Positions 1-11,128 of a stretch of DNA of 64,000 nt are shown here, piece by piece (position 1 is the stretch's first letter; every line of letters begins with the position of its first letter). The stretch is from Gammaproteobacteria bacterium (GTDB lineage Bacteria; Pseudomonadota; Gammaproteobacteria; Steroidobacterales; Woeseiaceae): the NCBI GenBank assembly GCA_009937615.1, contig JAACFB010000020.1, positions 1 through 64,000 of the forward strand, written 5' to 3'. Position numbers and translations under genes: made by a program. Below the pieces are notes generated by a model. The model worked only from the letters and a program-made list of their open reading frames with translations, ran no database searches and was not told the DNA's origin.

Positions 1-290
1 GCACGATGATCGGCCAGCTTCTCTTTATATTTCCTGACGCGGCGATCGAGCTTATCGACAAGACCGTCGATCGCGGCATACATATCTTCTTCGGTAGCAT
101 CAGCATAAATCTTACCGCCGTTTACAGAAACCGTTGCTTCCGCCTTATGTCGTAGTTTTTCAACCGTAAGGATGCAATGCACGTCAGATACGAGGTCAAA
201 GTGTCGTCCGATCTTTTCAATTTTGGTTTCAACATAACCACGGAGGGAATCGGTTACCTCAACGTGATGGCCTGAAACACTTAATTGCAT
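1..290 (-). CDS. hpf: Ribosome hibernation promoting factor, short HPF/RaiA family (partial)
   Basis: The first 96 codons are visible; the 3' end lies beyond the window edge. The product begins MQLSVSGHHVEVTDSLRGYV and continues with the conserved KIEKIGRHFD, KAEATVSVNGGKIYADA, EEDMYAAIDGLVDKLDRRV and KYKEKLADHR stretches, a textbook HPF N-terminal fold. The family binds the 30S decoding region and promotes inactive ribosome dimers in stationary phase. The ATG is preceded by GGAG about 7 bases upstream. It follows rpoN on the same strand, the order found in most gammaproteobacteria, where ptsN and rapZ usually come next. Whether it is the short or the long form cannot be seen. Confidence 0.93.
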   Translation of the reverse strand, partial: MQLSVSGHHVEVTDSLRGYVETKIEKIGRHFDLVSDVHCILTVEKLRHKAEATVSVNGGKIYADATEEDMYAAIDGLVDKLDRRVRKYKEKLADHR

Positions 291-426
291 AGTTTTCTCC
301 CATACTCATGTAGAGTTTCGTATGAACCCTGCCTTATCGTTACCGCGCAGCTGCCGGGCCGGGTTCATTTTATTTGTCGGGTTCAGGATAGCAGTACTTT
401 CAGTCTCCGTGTGCTGTGTTTGATAC

Positions 427-1818
427 CTATGCCGGTCGTTGCCGGCGCTCGCTAGACGCCGCGATATTCATAGCCTCACGGTACTTTGCGACCGTTCTCC
501 TGGCAACTGAAATTCCCTGCTCTGCCAGCAGACTGGCAATTTTGTTGTCGCTCAGGGGCTTTGCGGGATTTTCGGCGCCGATCAGTTTGCGAATTTTCGC
601 GCGAACCGAGGTCGACGACTGATCTTCGCCGCTCATCGAAGCGAGGTGCGACGAAAAAAAGTACTTGAATTCGAATACACCGCGAGGCGTGTGCATATAC
701 TTATTGGTCGTTACACGCGAAATCGTTGACTCATGCATGCCGATTTCCTCCGCGATGTCTCTCAGCACCATGGGTTTCATCGCCTCGTCACCGTGCTCCA
801 GAAAGTCGGTTTGTCGCGATACGATACATGTTGCAACCTTCATCAGGGTTTCATTGCGAATTTCAAGACTGCGAATCAACCAACGGGCTTCCTGGAGCTG
901 CGTGCGCAGCACAGCGTGATCGCCGCTGCCGCGCAGAAGTCGTGCGTACTGCTGGTTCACCGACAAACGCGGCACACCGGTCGGGCTGATTTCGACCTGC
1001 CAACGATTGTCGATTTTGCGAACGAAGACGTCGGGCACGATGTACTCGGCGGCGGTCGGGCTTACCGCGAGGCCTGGTTTTGGATTGCAGCTTTTGACGA
1101 GGGCGACAGCGGCATGCAGGTTTTCCTCGGATGTGCGCAGGCTGCGCCGCAACTCGCCGTACTCACGATTAGCGATGAGATCGAGGTGGCCGTCAGCCAG
1201 TTCGATCGCCAGCTTCAGCCCGGGCGTCGTATCGTCAAGCTGTCGTAATTGCAGGACGATGCATTCAGACAGAGACCGCGCGCCGATGCCGATCGGGTCC
1301 AGGCCCTGCACCTTGACCAGCGTTTGCTCGATCTCCTGCGGTGATATTCCGGCTTCATCGTCGAGGGCTGCCGCGATTTCATCCAGGTCTGCGGTGAGGT
1401 AGCCGTCATCGTTGATGGAATCGATGATTGCCTCGCCAATCAACGTCTCGCGGGGTCCGAAATTTTCCATCTCCAGCTGCCAGAGCAGGTGTTCGCGCAG
1501 CGTTTGTCCGGACTCGTCGGCAAATTCGCTGATCGGCCGGCCTTCGCCGTTCCAGCCGCTATCGGCGATACCCGCTGTTGAACTGGCTTGCCAGCTGTCC
1601 TCGGCGCGAATCGTCTCGACTTCGGCCGTCGTTTCAGCGCTCGTGCGCGGCACATCCGGCAAATCCTCCATCTCGAGCATGATGTTTTCCTCGAGAGCAT
1701 CCTGAATCTGGGCATTCAGGTCCAGAACCGGAAGCTGCAACAGACGAATTGCCTGCTGCAGCTGGGGCGTCATTGTCAGCGTCTGACCGAGTTTTAGCTG
1801 CAATGATGGTTTCAACAT
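427..1818 (-). CDS. rpoN: RNA polymerase sigma-54 factor RpoN
   Basis: A 463-residue sigma-54. Region I (residues 1-45, MLKPSLQLKLGQTLTMTPQL onward, Gln/Leu-rich) is the activator-responsive part. A core-binding region follows, then a helix-turn-helix at about 356-379 and the RpoN box ARRTVAKYR at 439-447, which reads the -24 promoter element. The frame stays open to 1959, inside lptB, but the family always starts at MLKPSLQL, so 1818 is chosen. It lies 61 bases after lptB in the lpt-rpoN-hpf cluster. A likely target is in this window: the consensus sigma-54 promoter of the pilin gene at 47743-47758, beside the NtrC-type activator PilR. Confidence 0.97.
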   Translation of the reverse strand: MLKPSLQLKLGQTLTMTPQLQQAIRLLQLPVLDLNAQIQDALEENIMLEMEDLPDVPRTSAETTAEVETIRAEDSWQASSTAGIADSGWNGEGRPISEFADESGQTLREHLLWQLEMENFGPRETLIGEAIIDSINDDGYLTADLDEIAAALDDEAGISPQEIEQTLVKVQGLDPIGIGARSLSECIVLQLRQLDDTTPGLKLAIELADGHLDLIANREYGELRRSLRTSEENLHAAVALVKSCNPKPGLAVSPTAAEYIVPDVFVRKIDNRWQVEISPTGVPRLSVNQQYARLLRGSGDHAVLRTQLQEARWLIRSLEIRNETLMKVATCIVSRQTDFLEHGDEAMKPMVLRDIAEEIGMHESTISRVTTNKYMHTPRGVFEFKYFFSSHLASMSGEDQSSTSVRAKIRKLIGAENPAKPLSDNKIASLLAEQGISVARRTVAKYREAMNIAASSERRQRPA

Positions 1819-1879
1819 ATGCCCAAGTATTCGGCAGAGCTGCGCGTCTGCGTGACGATGAAATTGTTGCCAGTTTGCC

Positions 1880-2605
1880 TCAGAGTTTGAACTCCTGTCC
1901 GAGATATACTTCTCGAACGTGATGATTCTCCAAAATCTGGTCGGGCGAGCCCGATGCAATCAGGCTGCCGTCACTCAGTATATAGGCTCTGCCACAAATT
2001 CCGAGCGTTTCCCGGACGTTGTGATCGGTGATCAGAACGCCGATCTTTCGTTCACATAAGTGCTTGATAATTCTTTGAATATCGAGCACCGATATTGGAT
2101 CGACGCCCGCGAATGGCTCGTCTAACAAAACGAACAGGGGATTCGCGGCCAGCGCCCGGGCGATCTCGACGCGGCGTCGCTCGCCGCCTGATAAGCTGAT
2201 ACCGAGGCTGCTGCGGACATGGCCGACATGCAGTTCCTCGAGCAGGTTTTCGAGTTCTTGTTCGCGACCGGCCCTATCGAGATCGTCACGAATCTCGAGA
2301 ATCGCGAGGATGTTCTGTTCGACGGTCAGCTTGCGGAAAATAGACGCTTCCTGCGGGAGGTAGCCGACACCGAGCTTGGCCCGGCGATGCATGGGCTGCG
2401 CCGTCAAATTTTTGCCATCGAGCAGAATCGTGCCGCTGTCTGCAGCGATAAGGCCCACGATCATGTAGAACGCCGTGGTCTTGCCGGCGCCATTCGGGCC
2501 GAGCAGGCCCACGACTTCACCGCTTTTAATTTCCAAGGACAGGTTTTTTACAACTTTGCGCAGCTTATAGCTCTTGGAGATATCCTGAACGCTCAAGATA
2601 CTCAC
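1880..2605 (-). CDS. lptB: LPS export ABC transporter ATPase LptB
   Basis: A 241-residue ABC ATPase that powers LPS extraction from the inner membrane together with LptF/LptG (not in this window). Visible motifs are Walker A GPNGAGKT (36-43), the Q-loop Gln85, signature LSGGE (138-142), Walker B FVLLDEP (158-164) and the switch His195 in ITDHN. The start is a GTG that overlaps the lptA stop codon by four bases (GTGA), which implies translational coupling. Length and motifs are normal for LptB, and the lptC-lptA-lptB order excludes a generic ABC ATPase. Confidence 0.97.
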   Translation of the reverse strand: MSILSVQDISKSYKLRKVVKNLSLEIKSGEVVGLLGPNGAGKTTAFYMIVGLIAADSGTILLDGKNLTAQPMHRRAKLGVGYLPQEASIFRKLTVEQNILAILEIRDDLDRAGREQELENLLEELHVGHVRSSLGISLSGGERRRVEIARALAANPLFVLLDEPFAGVDPISVLDIQRIIKHLCERKIGVLITDHNVRETLGICGRAYILSDGSLIASGSPDQILENHHVREVYLGQEFKL

Positions 2606-3243
2606 TGGCCCGTTTCCTCTCCGCCCGCATCCTCCTCCGCACCGACTGCTTCGTCGTCACCGGCCGGCGCATCCGCAGGCGTATAGGTAATCTTGACCTT
2701 CTCGTCTCCCGAGCCCGCAGATTGCGCCTTTATTCGCTGTTCCCGAATGTTGTAGACGAGAAAGCTCGACGTGATCTGGTTGCCACCTTCCGTGATTTTA
2801 GCTTGGTCAGAAAACGCGACGACGCCGGAATCGAGATCGTATTCAACGGTTCCGGCTTCTGCATACGTCACTTCATCACTGCCGGGTCGCTTGAGTTCAA
2901 AAGTTGCAGGTGAGCCGTGAATGGTCGCAAGCCGCAGACGATGATCGGAGAATTGCAGATCGGCCACATCACATTCGATATGACCGTCTTCCACATCGAT
3001 GACCACATTGCCCTCAAATCGCCAAACGCTGTCCTGGAAGTCGAGCTTACTTGCCCGGCCTTCGTCCGCTTCGATGCCGATAGTGCCTTGTGTCAAACGC
3101 AGACCACTGAACATCAGCATCGAGCTCTTGCCGTCGTAGTCCGTCGAATCTGCGTCCAGGGAAATGGGCAGCCGCAAATTGGGGTCTTGTGCCGAAGCAA
3201 GGCCGGGCAGGCAAAGTAGCAATAGCAGAATGGCGCGAATCAT
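2602..3243 (-). CDS. lptA: LPS transport periplasmic protein LptA
   Basis: A 213-residue OstA/LptA-family beta-jellyroll protein that bridges LptC and LptD across the periplasm. It has a signal peptide ([19 protein letters not shown]), and the mature part carries the family pattern from [18 protein letters not shown] onward. The C-terminal 25 or so residues are Ala/Gly/Glu/Asp-rich and probably disordered, which is longer than in E. coli. The frame is open to 3288, but starting there would put 15 residues before the signal peptide and overlap lptC; the ATG at 3243 leaves a 19-base gap. No strong ribosome-binding site is seen. Confidence 0.92.
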   Translation of the reverse strand: MIRAILLLLLCLPGLASAQDPNLRLPISLDADSTDYDGKSSMLMFSGLRLTQGTIGIEADEGRASKLDFQDSVWRFEGNVVIDVEDGHIECDVADLQFSDHRLRLATIHGSPATFELKRPGSDEVTYAEAGTVEYDLDSGVVAFSDQAKITEGGNQITSSFLVYNIREQRIKAQSAGSGDEKVKITYTPADAPAGDDEAVGAEEDAGGEETGQ

Positions 3244-3262
3244 CGTAAGTATGCCGGTGCCG

Positions 3263-3823
3263 TCAGGGCACGAATTTACCGCTGACATTGGACTTCAACG
3301 TAAGTTGATTGTCTTTTAGCGATGCCAGCATCCCGGTCGCCGTCAGGCTTCGCGTGCCGATCCGTATTTGTACCCGCTGATCGGTCTCAGCGAGATAGTT
3401 TTCCGGCTCGAGTTCGAGATACTGGGTACGGAGTTCCGTCTCATCTCCCGAGAAGCCCTCGCTGCTAACGGCTGAAACATGACCTCGCAAAAGCACGCGT
3501 TTCTCGGTTTGGTGGATCGCCGCCGTATCGGCGATGATAGCCCAAGGCACCTCACTTTGCGGCGAGTAGTTAATTTTTACGTCCGTGAACCAGATGCGAT
3601 CGTCACTTTGTTGTTCCGCGCTTTCGGCCTGAATTTCATACAACAAGTGGCCATCGGGACCCGTGCCCAGAATGCGCGCTGACTTGAGGTAATAGCCGCG
3701 CGTTACGGCATCGAATGCCGCAACGACAGGCTCCTCGCCGCGATTCTGTCGCGCAAGGTACCAGCTCGCCAGTGCACCGGCGGTTAACAGCGCCAAGCCC
3801 ACGATGTTGCGCGCCGCCAGCAT
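3263..3823 (-). CDS. lptC: LPS export system protein LptC
   Basis: A 186-residue bitopic inner-membrane protein. One membrane segment near residues 6-24 (NIVGLALLTAGALASWYL) is followed by a periplasmic jellyroll that receives LPS from LptBFG and passes it to LptA. Sequence support is the LptC pattern after the anchor (YYLKSARILGTGPDGHLLY, then LLRGHVSAVS and ELRTQYLELEPE). The ATG shares four bases with the kdsC stop (ATGA), so it is probably coupled to kdsC. Upstream in-frame sequence lies inside kdsC and looks like shadow translation, so it is excluded. Confidence 0.94.
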   Translation of the reverse strand: MLAARNIVGLALLTAGALASWYLARQNRGEEPVVAAFDAVTRGYYLKSARILGTGPDGHLLYEIQAESAEQQSDDRIWFTDVKINYSPQSEVPWAIIADTAAIHQTEKRVLLRGHVSAVSSEGFSGDETELRTQYLELEPENYLAETDQRVQIRIGTRSLTATGMLASLKDNQLTLKSNVSGKFVP

Positions 3824-4326
3824 CAGGACTCGTCTCGCGCTGCCAAGACCAGGTCGCAGACCTCGCGGACGGCGCCAAAGCCTCCTCTGGCAAGGGTAGT
3901 GTAGTCGCATTGTTCGCGTACACTGTTGACAGCATTGGCGACGGCAACTGCATAACCAACCTTTGTGAGCAAGGGTAGATCGGGAACATCGTCGCCCACA
4001 TAGACGCACTCGGCGTCAGCAATTCCGAGTTCGGCGGTAATTGTGCTGAATGCGGCGATCTTGTCGTTGCAGCCCTGCACAACACGCATCACTCCGAGTT
4101 CGTTCATCCGTCGCTCGACCGCCTCCGACCGCCGCCCGCTGATGACTACAACCTCGATTCCGGCGGCCAGCAATTGCCGCACCCCGAAACCGTCTTGCGT
4201 GCAAAAAGCCTTCGACTCGCTACCGTCGTCGGACAGGTAAAAGCGACCATCGGTAAACACGCCGTCGACGTCGAAAGCCACAAGCCGCACGCCGCAAAGG
4301 TGATTTTCTGCAGCTGCAGCGCTCAC
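3823..4326 (-). CDS. kdsC: 3-deoxy-D-manno-octulosonate 8-phosphate phosphatase KdsC
   Basis: A 167-residue C0-type HAD phosphatase that converts KDO-8-phosphate to KDO, the inner-core sugar of LPS. The nucleophile motif is DVDGVFTDG (Asp19, Asp21). Motif II is VISGRRSEAVERR, and the late Mg-binding motif is VGDDVPDLPLL. Length is typical of a capless tetrameric KdsC. The start is GTG, overlapping the kdsD stop codon by four bases. It sits between kdsD and lptC, so it is one step of a KDO-then-LPS-export operon. Confidence 0.96.
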   Translation of the reverse strand: MSAAAAENHLCGVRLVAFDVDGVFTDGRFYLSDDGSESKAFCTQDGFGVRQLLAAGIEVVVISGRRSEAVERRMNELGVMRVVQGCNDKIAAFSTITAELGIADAECVYVGDDVPDLPLLTKVGYAVAVANAVNSVREQCDYTTLARGGFGAVREVCDLVLAARDES

Positions 4327-5306
4327 ATGATTCCCGCGCGAAACAAGTCGTGGATATTCAGAGCGCCAACGAGACGGGCTTCATCGTCGGCAACGAGCAG
4401 CGACATGATCTTGTTTTCCTCCATCAGCCGCACCGCTTCGACCGCGAGCACGTCAGCCGAAATCGTCTTGCAATTCCGGTGCATGATCGCGTCCATGCGC
4501 GTTGTATGCACATCGACACCGGCGTCGAGCGCACGCCGTAAGTCGCCATCGGTAAAAATACCAAGAATTCGGCGGTGCTCGTCGACGATTGCGGTCATGC
4601 CGAGCCCTTTTTCCGTAATCTCCATCAACCCGTCTTTGAGGCTTACGTCGGGCGTTACGGAAGGCATTGCGTCGTCGGTACGCATCACATCGGCGACCCG
4701 CAGCAGTAGCCGCTTGCCGAGGCTGCCGCTCGGGTGGGAGCGCGCGAAATCTTCGGCCGTGAAGCCACGAGCCTTGAGCAATGCGACAGCGAGCGCATCG
4801 CCCATCGCGAGCGTGGCGGTGGTGCTCGCCGTCGGTGCGAGATTCAATGGACAGGCCTCTTCGACGACACTGACGTCCAGGTGCGCATCGGCGGCCGCGG
4901 CAAGCGTAGACTTCGGGTTGCCGGTCATCGAAATGAGCCGCGCACCCATGCGTTTGACGAGCGGCAATATCGTCACGATTTCGTCCGTTTCCCCGGAGTA
5001 AGAAACCGCCAGCAGCGAGTCCTGTTCCGTGATCATGCCCAGGTCGCCATGGCTGGCTTCGGCCGGGTGCATGAAGAAAGCCGGAGTGCCCGTGCTGGCG
5101 AGCGTTGCAGCGATCTTGCTGCCTATATGACCGGACTTGCCCATCCCCGTAACCACGATGCGGCCAGGTGTGTCCAGACAAAGACGGCAAGCTTTGACGA
5201 ATGCATCGTCGAGTCTCGACCGCAGCAAGTCGACCGCCCGGGATTCAATATCGAGCACCTCGCCTGCGAGCGCGAGCAAGTCTTCGTTAGTCAGTTCTAC
5301 CTCCAC
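4323..5306 (-). CDS. kdsD: D-arabinose-5-phosphate isomerase KdsD
   Basis: A 327-residue isomerase that makes arabinose-5-phosphate from ribulose-5-phosphate, the first committed precursor of KDO. The N-terminal SIS domain shows GMGKSGHIGSKIAATL, FFMHPAEASHGDLG and SYSGETDEI. Two CBS domains fill roughly residues 205-327. The start is GTG (MEVELTNEDLL) and the gene ends in the 4-base overlap with kdsC. It is the first gene of the KDO/lpt run after the antiporter gene. Confidence 0.96.
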   Translation of the reverse strand: MEVELTNEDLLALAGEVLDIESRAVDLLRSRLDDAFVKACRLCLDTPGRIVVTGMGKSGHIGSKIAATLASTGTPAFFMHPAEASHGDLGMITEQDSLLAVSYSGETDEIVTILPLVKRMGARLISMTGNPKSTLAAAADAHLDVSVVEEACPLNLAPTASTTATLAMGDALAVALLKARGFTAEDFARSHPSGSLGKRLLLRVADVMRTDDAMPSVTPDVSLKDGLMEITEKGLGMTAIVDEHRRILGIFTDGDLRRALDAGVDVHTTRMDAIMHRNCKTISADVLAVEAVRLMEENKIMSLLVADDEARLVGALNIHDLFRAGIM

Positions 5307-5339
5307 AAAGTGCTCTCAGCGCTTGATCCAGCGAACATT

Positions 5340-6305
5340 CTAAACGTTTTGCAGCACTACGTAGCTATCGTAGGCGATAAATGCCACCAGCAAGGCCAAA
5401 CCCTCTATGCGCGATAGCTCGTTCTTGCCGTCGTAGTCGTAGGTCATGGCGAACAAAACCAGTGTGAATGCAACCATGACGAAGACATGCAGCGACAAAA
5501 CGATCGGTGCCAGTTGCAACGGCGCGATGATCGAGGCAGCGCCCAACACAGCGAGTAGATTAAAGATATTCGAGCCGACAATATTGCCGATCGCAAGCCC
5601 GTACTCGCCCTTCATTGCGCTGACCAGGGACACCGCGAGTTCCGGCAGGCTGGTCCCGAAGGCAACCAACAGGATCCCGATGACCACCTCGCTGACGCCC
5701 AGCAAACGGGCGATTTCGATCGACCCATCGACCAGCAAGCGGGCGCCGAAAAGCAGCGTCACGATACCAACCAGTAACCAGAATATTGCCAGCGGCGTAC
5801 GGACGTCCGAAGGAATCTCTGCTTCGAAGTCCTGCTTGATGGGATCGGACGGCGCGGACCGCACACCGAGTCGCGTCAGCCAGATCATGACGATAACAAG
5901 GCCAGTGAGCATGACCAGGCCGTCGACGCGACTGAGCTTCGAGTCGAGGAATAACGATACGGTCAGCAGGGTGACGGCGAGCAGCGCCGGCATCTCGCGG
6001 CGCAGCGTCGCCGAGCGCAGCTGGATCGGTCGGACGATGGCTACACAGCCGAGAACCAGACCGATATTGACAATGTTCGAGCCGATCGCGTTACCAACGG
6101 CGAGTCCCGGTTCACCGCGCAGCGCGGCAACTATAGATACCAGGATCTCGGGCGCCGAGGTTGCGAATGCAACGATCGTCAGGCCGATGAGCAACGGCGG
6201 AACACCAAAGTTGCGGGCCGCCGATGCCGCACCGTGCACGAACCGGTCTGCGCCCCATATCAGGAGCACAAGGCCGGCAAGTACTTCGAGGCTGTTAGCG
6301 AGCAT
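5340..6305 (-). CDS. Calcium/sodium antiporter, CaCA family (YrbG-like)
   Basis: A 321-residue membrane protein with about ten hydrophobic segments in two inverted halves. Each half holds the family's ion-binding alpha repeat: GLTIVAFATSAPEILVS with GNAIGSNIVN, and ILLVAFGTSLPELAVS with GNIVGSNIFN. The Ser-x-Pro-Glu carboxylates and Gly-Ser-Asn motifs are intact, so an Na+/Ca2+ or related cation exchanger is expected; the ion is not proven. The frame continues to 6398, but the extra residues are polar, and the ATG at 6305 directly precedes the first membrane helix. In E. coli the homologue yrbG also precedes kdsD. Confidence 0.9.
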   Translation of the reverse strand: MLANSLEVLAGLVLLIWGADRFVHGAASAARNFGVPPLLIGLTIVAFATSAPEILVSIVAALRGEPGLAVGNAIGSNIVNIGLVLGCVAIVRPIQLRSATLRREMPALLAVTLLTVSLFLDSKLSRVDGLVMLTGLVIVMIWLTRLGVRSAPSDPIKQDFEAEIPSDVRTPLAIFWLLVGIVTLLFGARLLVDGSIEIARLLGVSEVVIGILLVAFGTSLPELAVSLVSAMKGEYGLAIGNIVGSNIFNLLAVLGAASIIAPLQLAPIVLSLHVFVMVAFTLVLFAMTYDYDGKNELSRIEGLALLVAFIAYDSYVVLQNV

Positions 6306-6475
6306 AGAGTATCGATCCGCCGAGACAGGTTGATTGTAGTTCGTCTGTTCGCAGTGAAAAGCTGCGATGAGCCCGACACGACCGGCTATGATACACAATC
6401 AGAGCAGGGCAATGGGAAGCCCCTTCGATTCCCGGTACACTGCGCGCCCGGGAGATTACGACACGGTCAGAAATT

Positions 6476-6718
6476 ATGGATCCAGGCGAGATTAAACGAC
6501 TGATAGAAGCGGGTTTCAATAGCCCGATGGTTGAAGTTGTCAGCGACGACAATACTCACTTCCAGACAACGGTCGTTGCGGCGGAGTTCGAGGGCAAGCG
6601 TCCGCTGGCACGTCATCAGCTGGTTTATCGCACGCTGGGTGGGCTGGTCGGAAATGAAATTCATGCGCTGTCGATACGGGCGCTCACCCCCGAAGAGTGG
6701 CAACAGCAGACGGGCTGA
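6476..6718 (+). CDS. ibaG: BolA family protein IbaG
   Basis: An 80-residue BolA-type protein. The signature LARHQLVYRTLG carries the RH-x-x-VY pattern, and His is the usual ligand when BolA proteins bind a [2Fe-2S] cluster with a monothiol glutaredoxin. It lies six bases upstream of murA, the pairing seen in E. coli (ibaG-murA) and Pseudomonas. It probably shares the upstream region at 6306-6475 with the divergent antiporter gene. Its role (iron-sulfur handling or acid response) is inferred from the family. Confidence 0.9.
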   Translation: MDPGEIKRLIEAGFNSPMVEVVSDDNTHFQTTVVAAEFEGKRPLARHQLVYRTLGGLVGNEIHALSIRALTPEEWQQQTG

Positions 6719-6721
6719 TAA

Positions 6722-9090
<2,369 letters not shown>

Positions 9091-9109
9091 GTCGTAGTGG
9101 CTACCTGCC

Positions 9110-9139
9110 TAGCCAAGTCAGGCACGGCCCGTGTATAAT
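9110..9139 (+). promoter_or_regulatory. Sigma-70 type promoter of petABC
   Basis: A perfect -10 TATAAT lies at 9134-9139, with a fair -35 TAGCCA at 9110-9115 and an 18-base spacer. It leaves a leader of about 140 bases before petA. petA itself has a good ribosome-binding site, TAGGAG at 9273-9278. Confidence 0.6.
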
Positions 9140-9284
9140 GGCTAATTGATCCCGGGCCGATTGTCATCCTGACGCCAAACCGGGTCTGCTGCAAATCTAC
9201 CAGTATCGATATAAAACAAAAAACGCGCTGATAAAGAGGCTCCAGGAACCACCCCTTTCTCAGCCGGGCGTATAGGAGTGCCTG

Positions 9285-9878
9285 ATGAACGACGACGCTG
9301 ATCGTCTGGATCGAGACAGACGTCACTTTCTGACCATTGCGACCGCTGTAACCGGGTTGGCTGGCGCAGGAGTAGCGGCAATTCCGTTCCTTTCTTCGCT
9401 GAAGCCGAGCGCTCGGGCGCAGGCGCTTGGCGCGCCGGTGGAAGTGCCGGTCGGGTCGATGCAGCCCGGCGAAATGGTGCGCGTGCTCTGGCGTGGCAAG
9501 CTGGTTTTCGTGCTGCGACGAAGCGAAGATATGCTCGATCGTCTGCCGGACGTTGTCGATCAGCTCAGGGATCCGAACTCCGAGGTTGTCGAGCAGCAGC
9601 CACAGTATGCCGCCAACGGCTTTCGGTCGGTCAGGCCGGAATTTCTCGTTGTCGAGGGATCCTGCACCCATCTCGGTTGCGCGCCGATTCAGGACTTCGA
9701 GGTACGACCCAGTGAGAACTGGGAGGGCGGATTCTTCTGCCCCTGTCACGGATCGAAATTTGACCTGGCGGGACGAGTATTCAAGGGTGTGCCGGCACCA
9801 ACGAACCTGCGTGTTCCGCCGCACCGCTTCGTCAGTGATGACCTGATTCTGATCGGTCAGGATACGGGAGCAGCGTAA
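9285..9878 (+). CDS. petA: Ubiquinol-cytochrome c reductase iron-sulfur (Rieske) subunit
   Basis: A 197-residue Rieske protein of the cytochrome bc1 complex. The N-terminus carries a twin-arginine motif (RRHFLT, residues 12-17) followed by a hydrophobic anchor, as expected for Tat export of a folded cluster protein. Cluster ligands are Cys127 and His129 in CTHLGC, and Cys152 and His155 in CPCHGS; Cys132 and Cys154 form the usual disulfide. It transfers electrons from quinol at the Qo site to cytochrome c1. The stop codon overlaps the petB start (TAATG). Confidence 0.97.
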   Translation: MNDDADRLDRDRRHFLTIATAVTGLAGAGVAAIPFLSSLKPSARAQALGAPVEVPVGSMQPGEMVRVLWRGKLVFVLRRSEDMLDRLPDVVDQLRDPNSEVVEQQPQYAANGFRSVRPEFLVVEGSCTHLGCAPIQDFEVRPSENWEGGFFCPCHGSKFDLAGRVFKGVPAPTNLRVPPHRFVSDDLILIGQDTGAA

Positions 9879-11128
9879 TGGCAAGGATCGAAGCTGAAGT
9901 CGGCAAGCCGCAGGGTGGCTTCATGAAGTGGATCGATGACCGGTTCCCCTTTACGGAGACAATGAAGTATCACGCCACCGAATATTACGCCTCCAAGAAT
10001 TTCAATATCTGGTACGTCTTTGGTGTCCTCGCCATGGTCGTGCTCGTCATCCAGTTGCTGACCGGCATATTTCTGACGATGAACTACAAACCGGCGGCCG
10101 CTGAGGCGTTCGCATCGGTCGAGTACATCATGCGCGATGTGGAGTGGGGCTGGCTGATTCGTTACATGCATTCAACCGGAGCATCATTTTTCTTCATTGT
10201 CGTGTACCTGCACATGTTCCGCGCAATGCTGTATGGCTCCTACAAGAAACCACGTGAATTGATCTGGTTGATCGGCATGCTGATATTTTTTGTTCTCATA
10301 GCCGAGGCGTTCGCGGGGTATCTGCTTCCTTGGGGGCAGATGTCGTACTGGGGCGCGCAGGTCATTATCTCCCTGTTTGGCGCGATTCCCGGCATTGGGG
10401 AAGCGCTGGTCGAGATCATCCGCGGTGACTATTCGATTTCGGATATCACGCTGAATCGGTTCTTCGCTTTGCATGTGATCGCCCTGCCGCTGGCCCTGAT
10501 CGCTCTCGTCTTCGTGCATATCGTTGCGCTGCACGAGGTGGGCTCAAATAACCCGGACGGTGTCGACATCAAGAAACACAAAAGCCCCGACGGTGTGCCG
10601 CTCGACGGTGTTGCGTTCCACCCGTATCACACCAGCAAGGATCTCGTGGCGATCATTGTCTTCTTGATCATCTTTTCCGGCGTCGTATTTTTCGCGCCGG
10701 AAATGGGTGGCTACTTTATCGAGCACGCCAACTTCGAGCCGGCCAACATGACGGCGACGCCCGAGCACATTGCCCCGGTCTGGTACTTCACGCCGTTTTA
10801 CGCCATTTTACGTGCCGTGCCCGATAAGCTAGGAGGTGCGATATTGATGGCGGCGGCAGTTTTGCTGCCGGTGTTCCTGCCCTGGCTGGACAGGGCGCGC
10901 GTCAAGTCGATCCGTTATCGCGGATGGATCTACAGGTCGGCGCTGGGGACGTTTGCGGTTACATTTCTCGTGCTCGGTTGGCTTGGCACGATGCCGGCCG
11001 AAGGTATCTACGTCAACGCGGCAAGAATTTTTACCGCTCTTTATTTCGCGTTCTTCCTGTTGATGCCTTACTACACGACGGTCGACAAGACGAAGCCCGT
11101 GCCGGACAGGGTGGTCTACCATGGGTAA
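9878..11128 (+). CDS. petB: Cytochrome b subunit of the bc1 complex
   Basis: A 416-residue, multi-span cytochrome b. It has the heme-ligand histidines in helices B and D (HSTGASFFFIVVYLH and LHVIALPLALIALVFVH regions), the PEWY-like Qo loop region (APVWYFTPFYAILR) and a full C-terminal half, so this is the long bc1 form rather than the split b6/subunit IV form. It houses both hemes b and the Qo and Qi sites of the Q cycle. Translation is coupled to petA by one shared base and to petC by an 8-base overlap. Confidence 0.97.
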   Translation: MARIEAEVGKPQGGFMKWIDDRFPFTETMKYHATEYYASKNFNIWYVFGVLAMVVLVIQLLTGIFLTMNYKPAAAEAFASVEYIMRDVEWGWLIRYMHSTGASFFFIVVYLHMFRAMLYGSYKKPRELIWLIGMLIFFVLIAEAFAGYLLPWGQMSYWGAQVIISLFGAIPGIGEALVEIIRGDYSISDITLNRFFALHVIALPLALIALVFVHIVALHEVGSNNPDGVDIKKHKSPDGVPLDGVAFHPYHTSKDLVAIIVFLIIFSGVVFFAPEMGGYFIEHANFEPANMTATPEHIAPVWYFTPFYAILRAVPDKLGGAILMAAAVLLPVFLPWLDRARVKSIRYRGWIYRSALGTFAVTFLVLGWLGTMPAEGIYVNAARIFTALYFAFFLLMPYYTTVDKTKPVPDRVVYHG

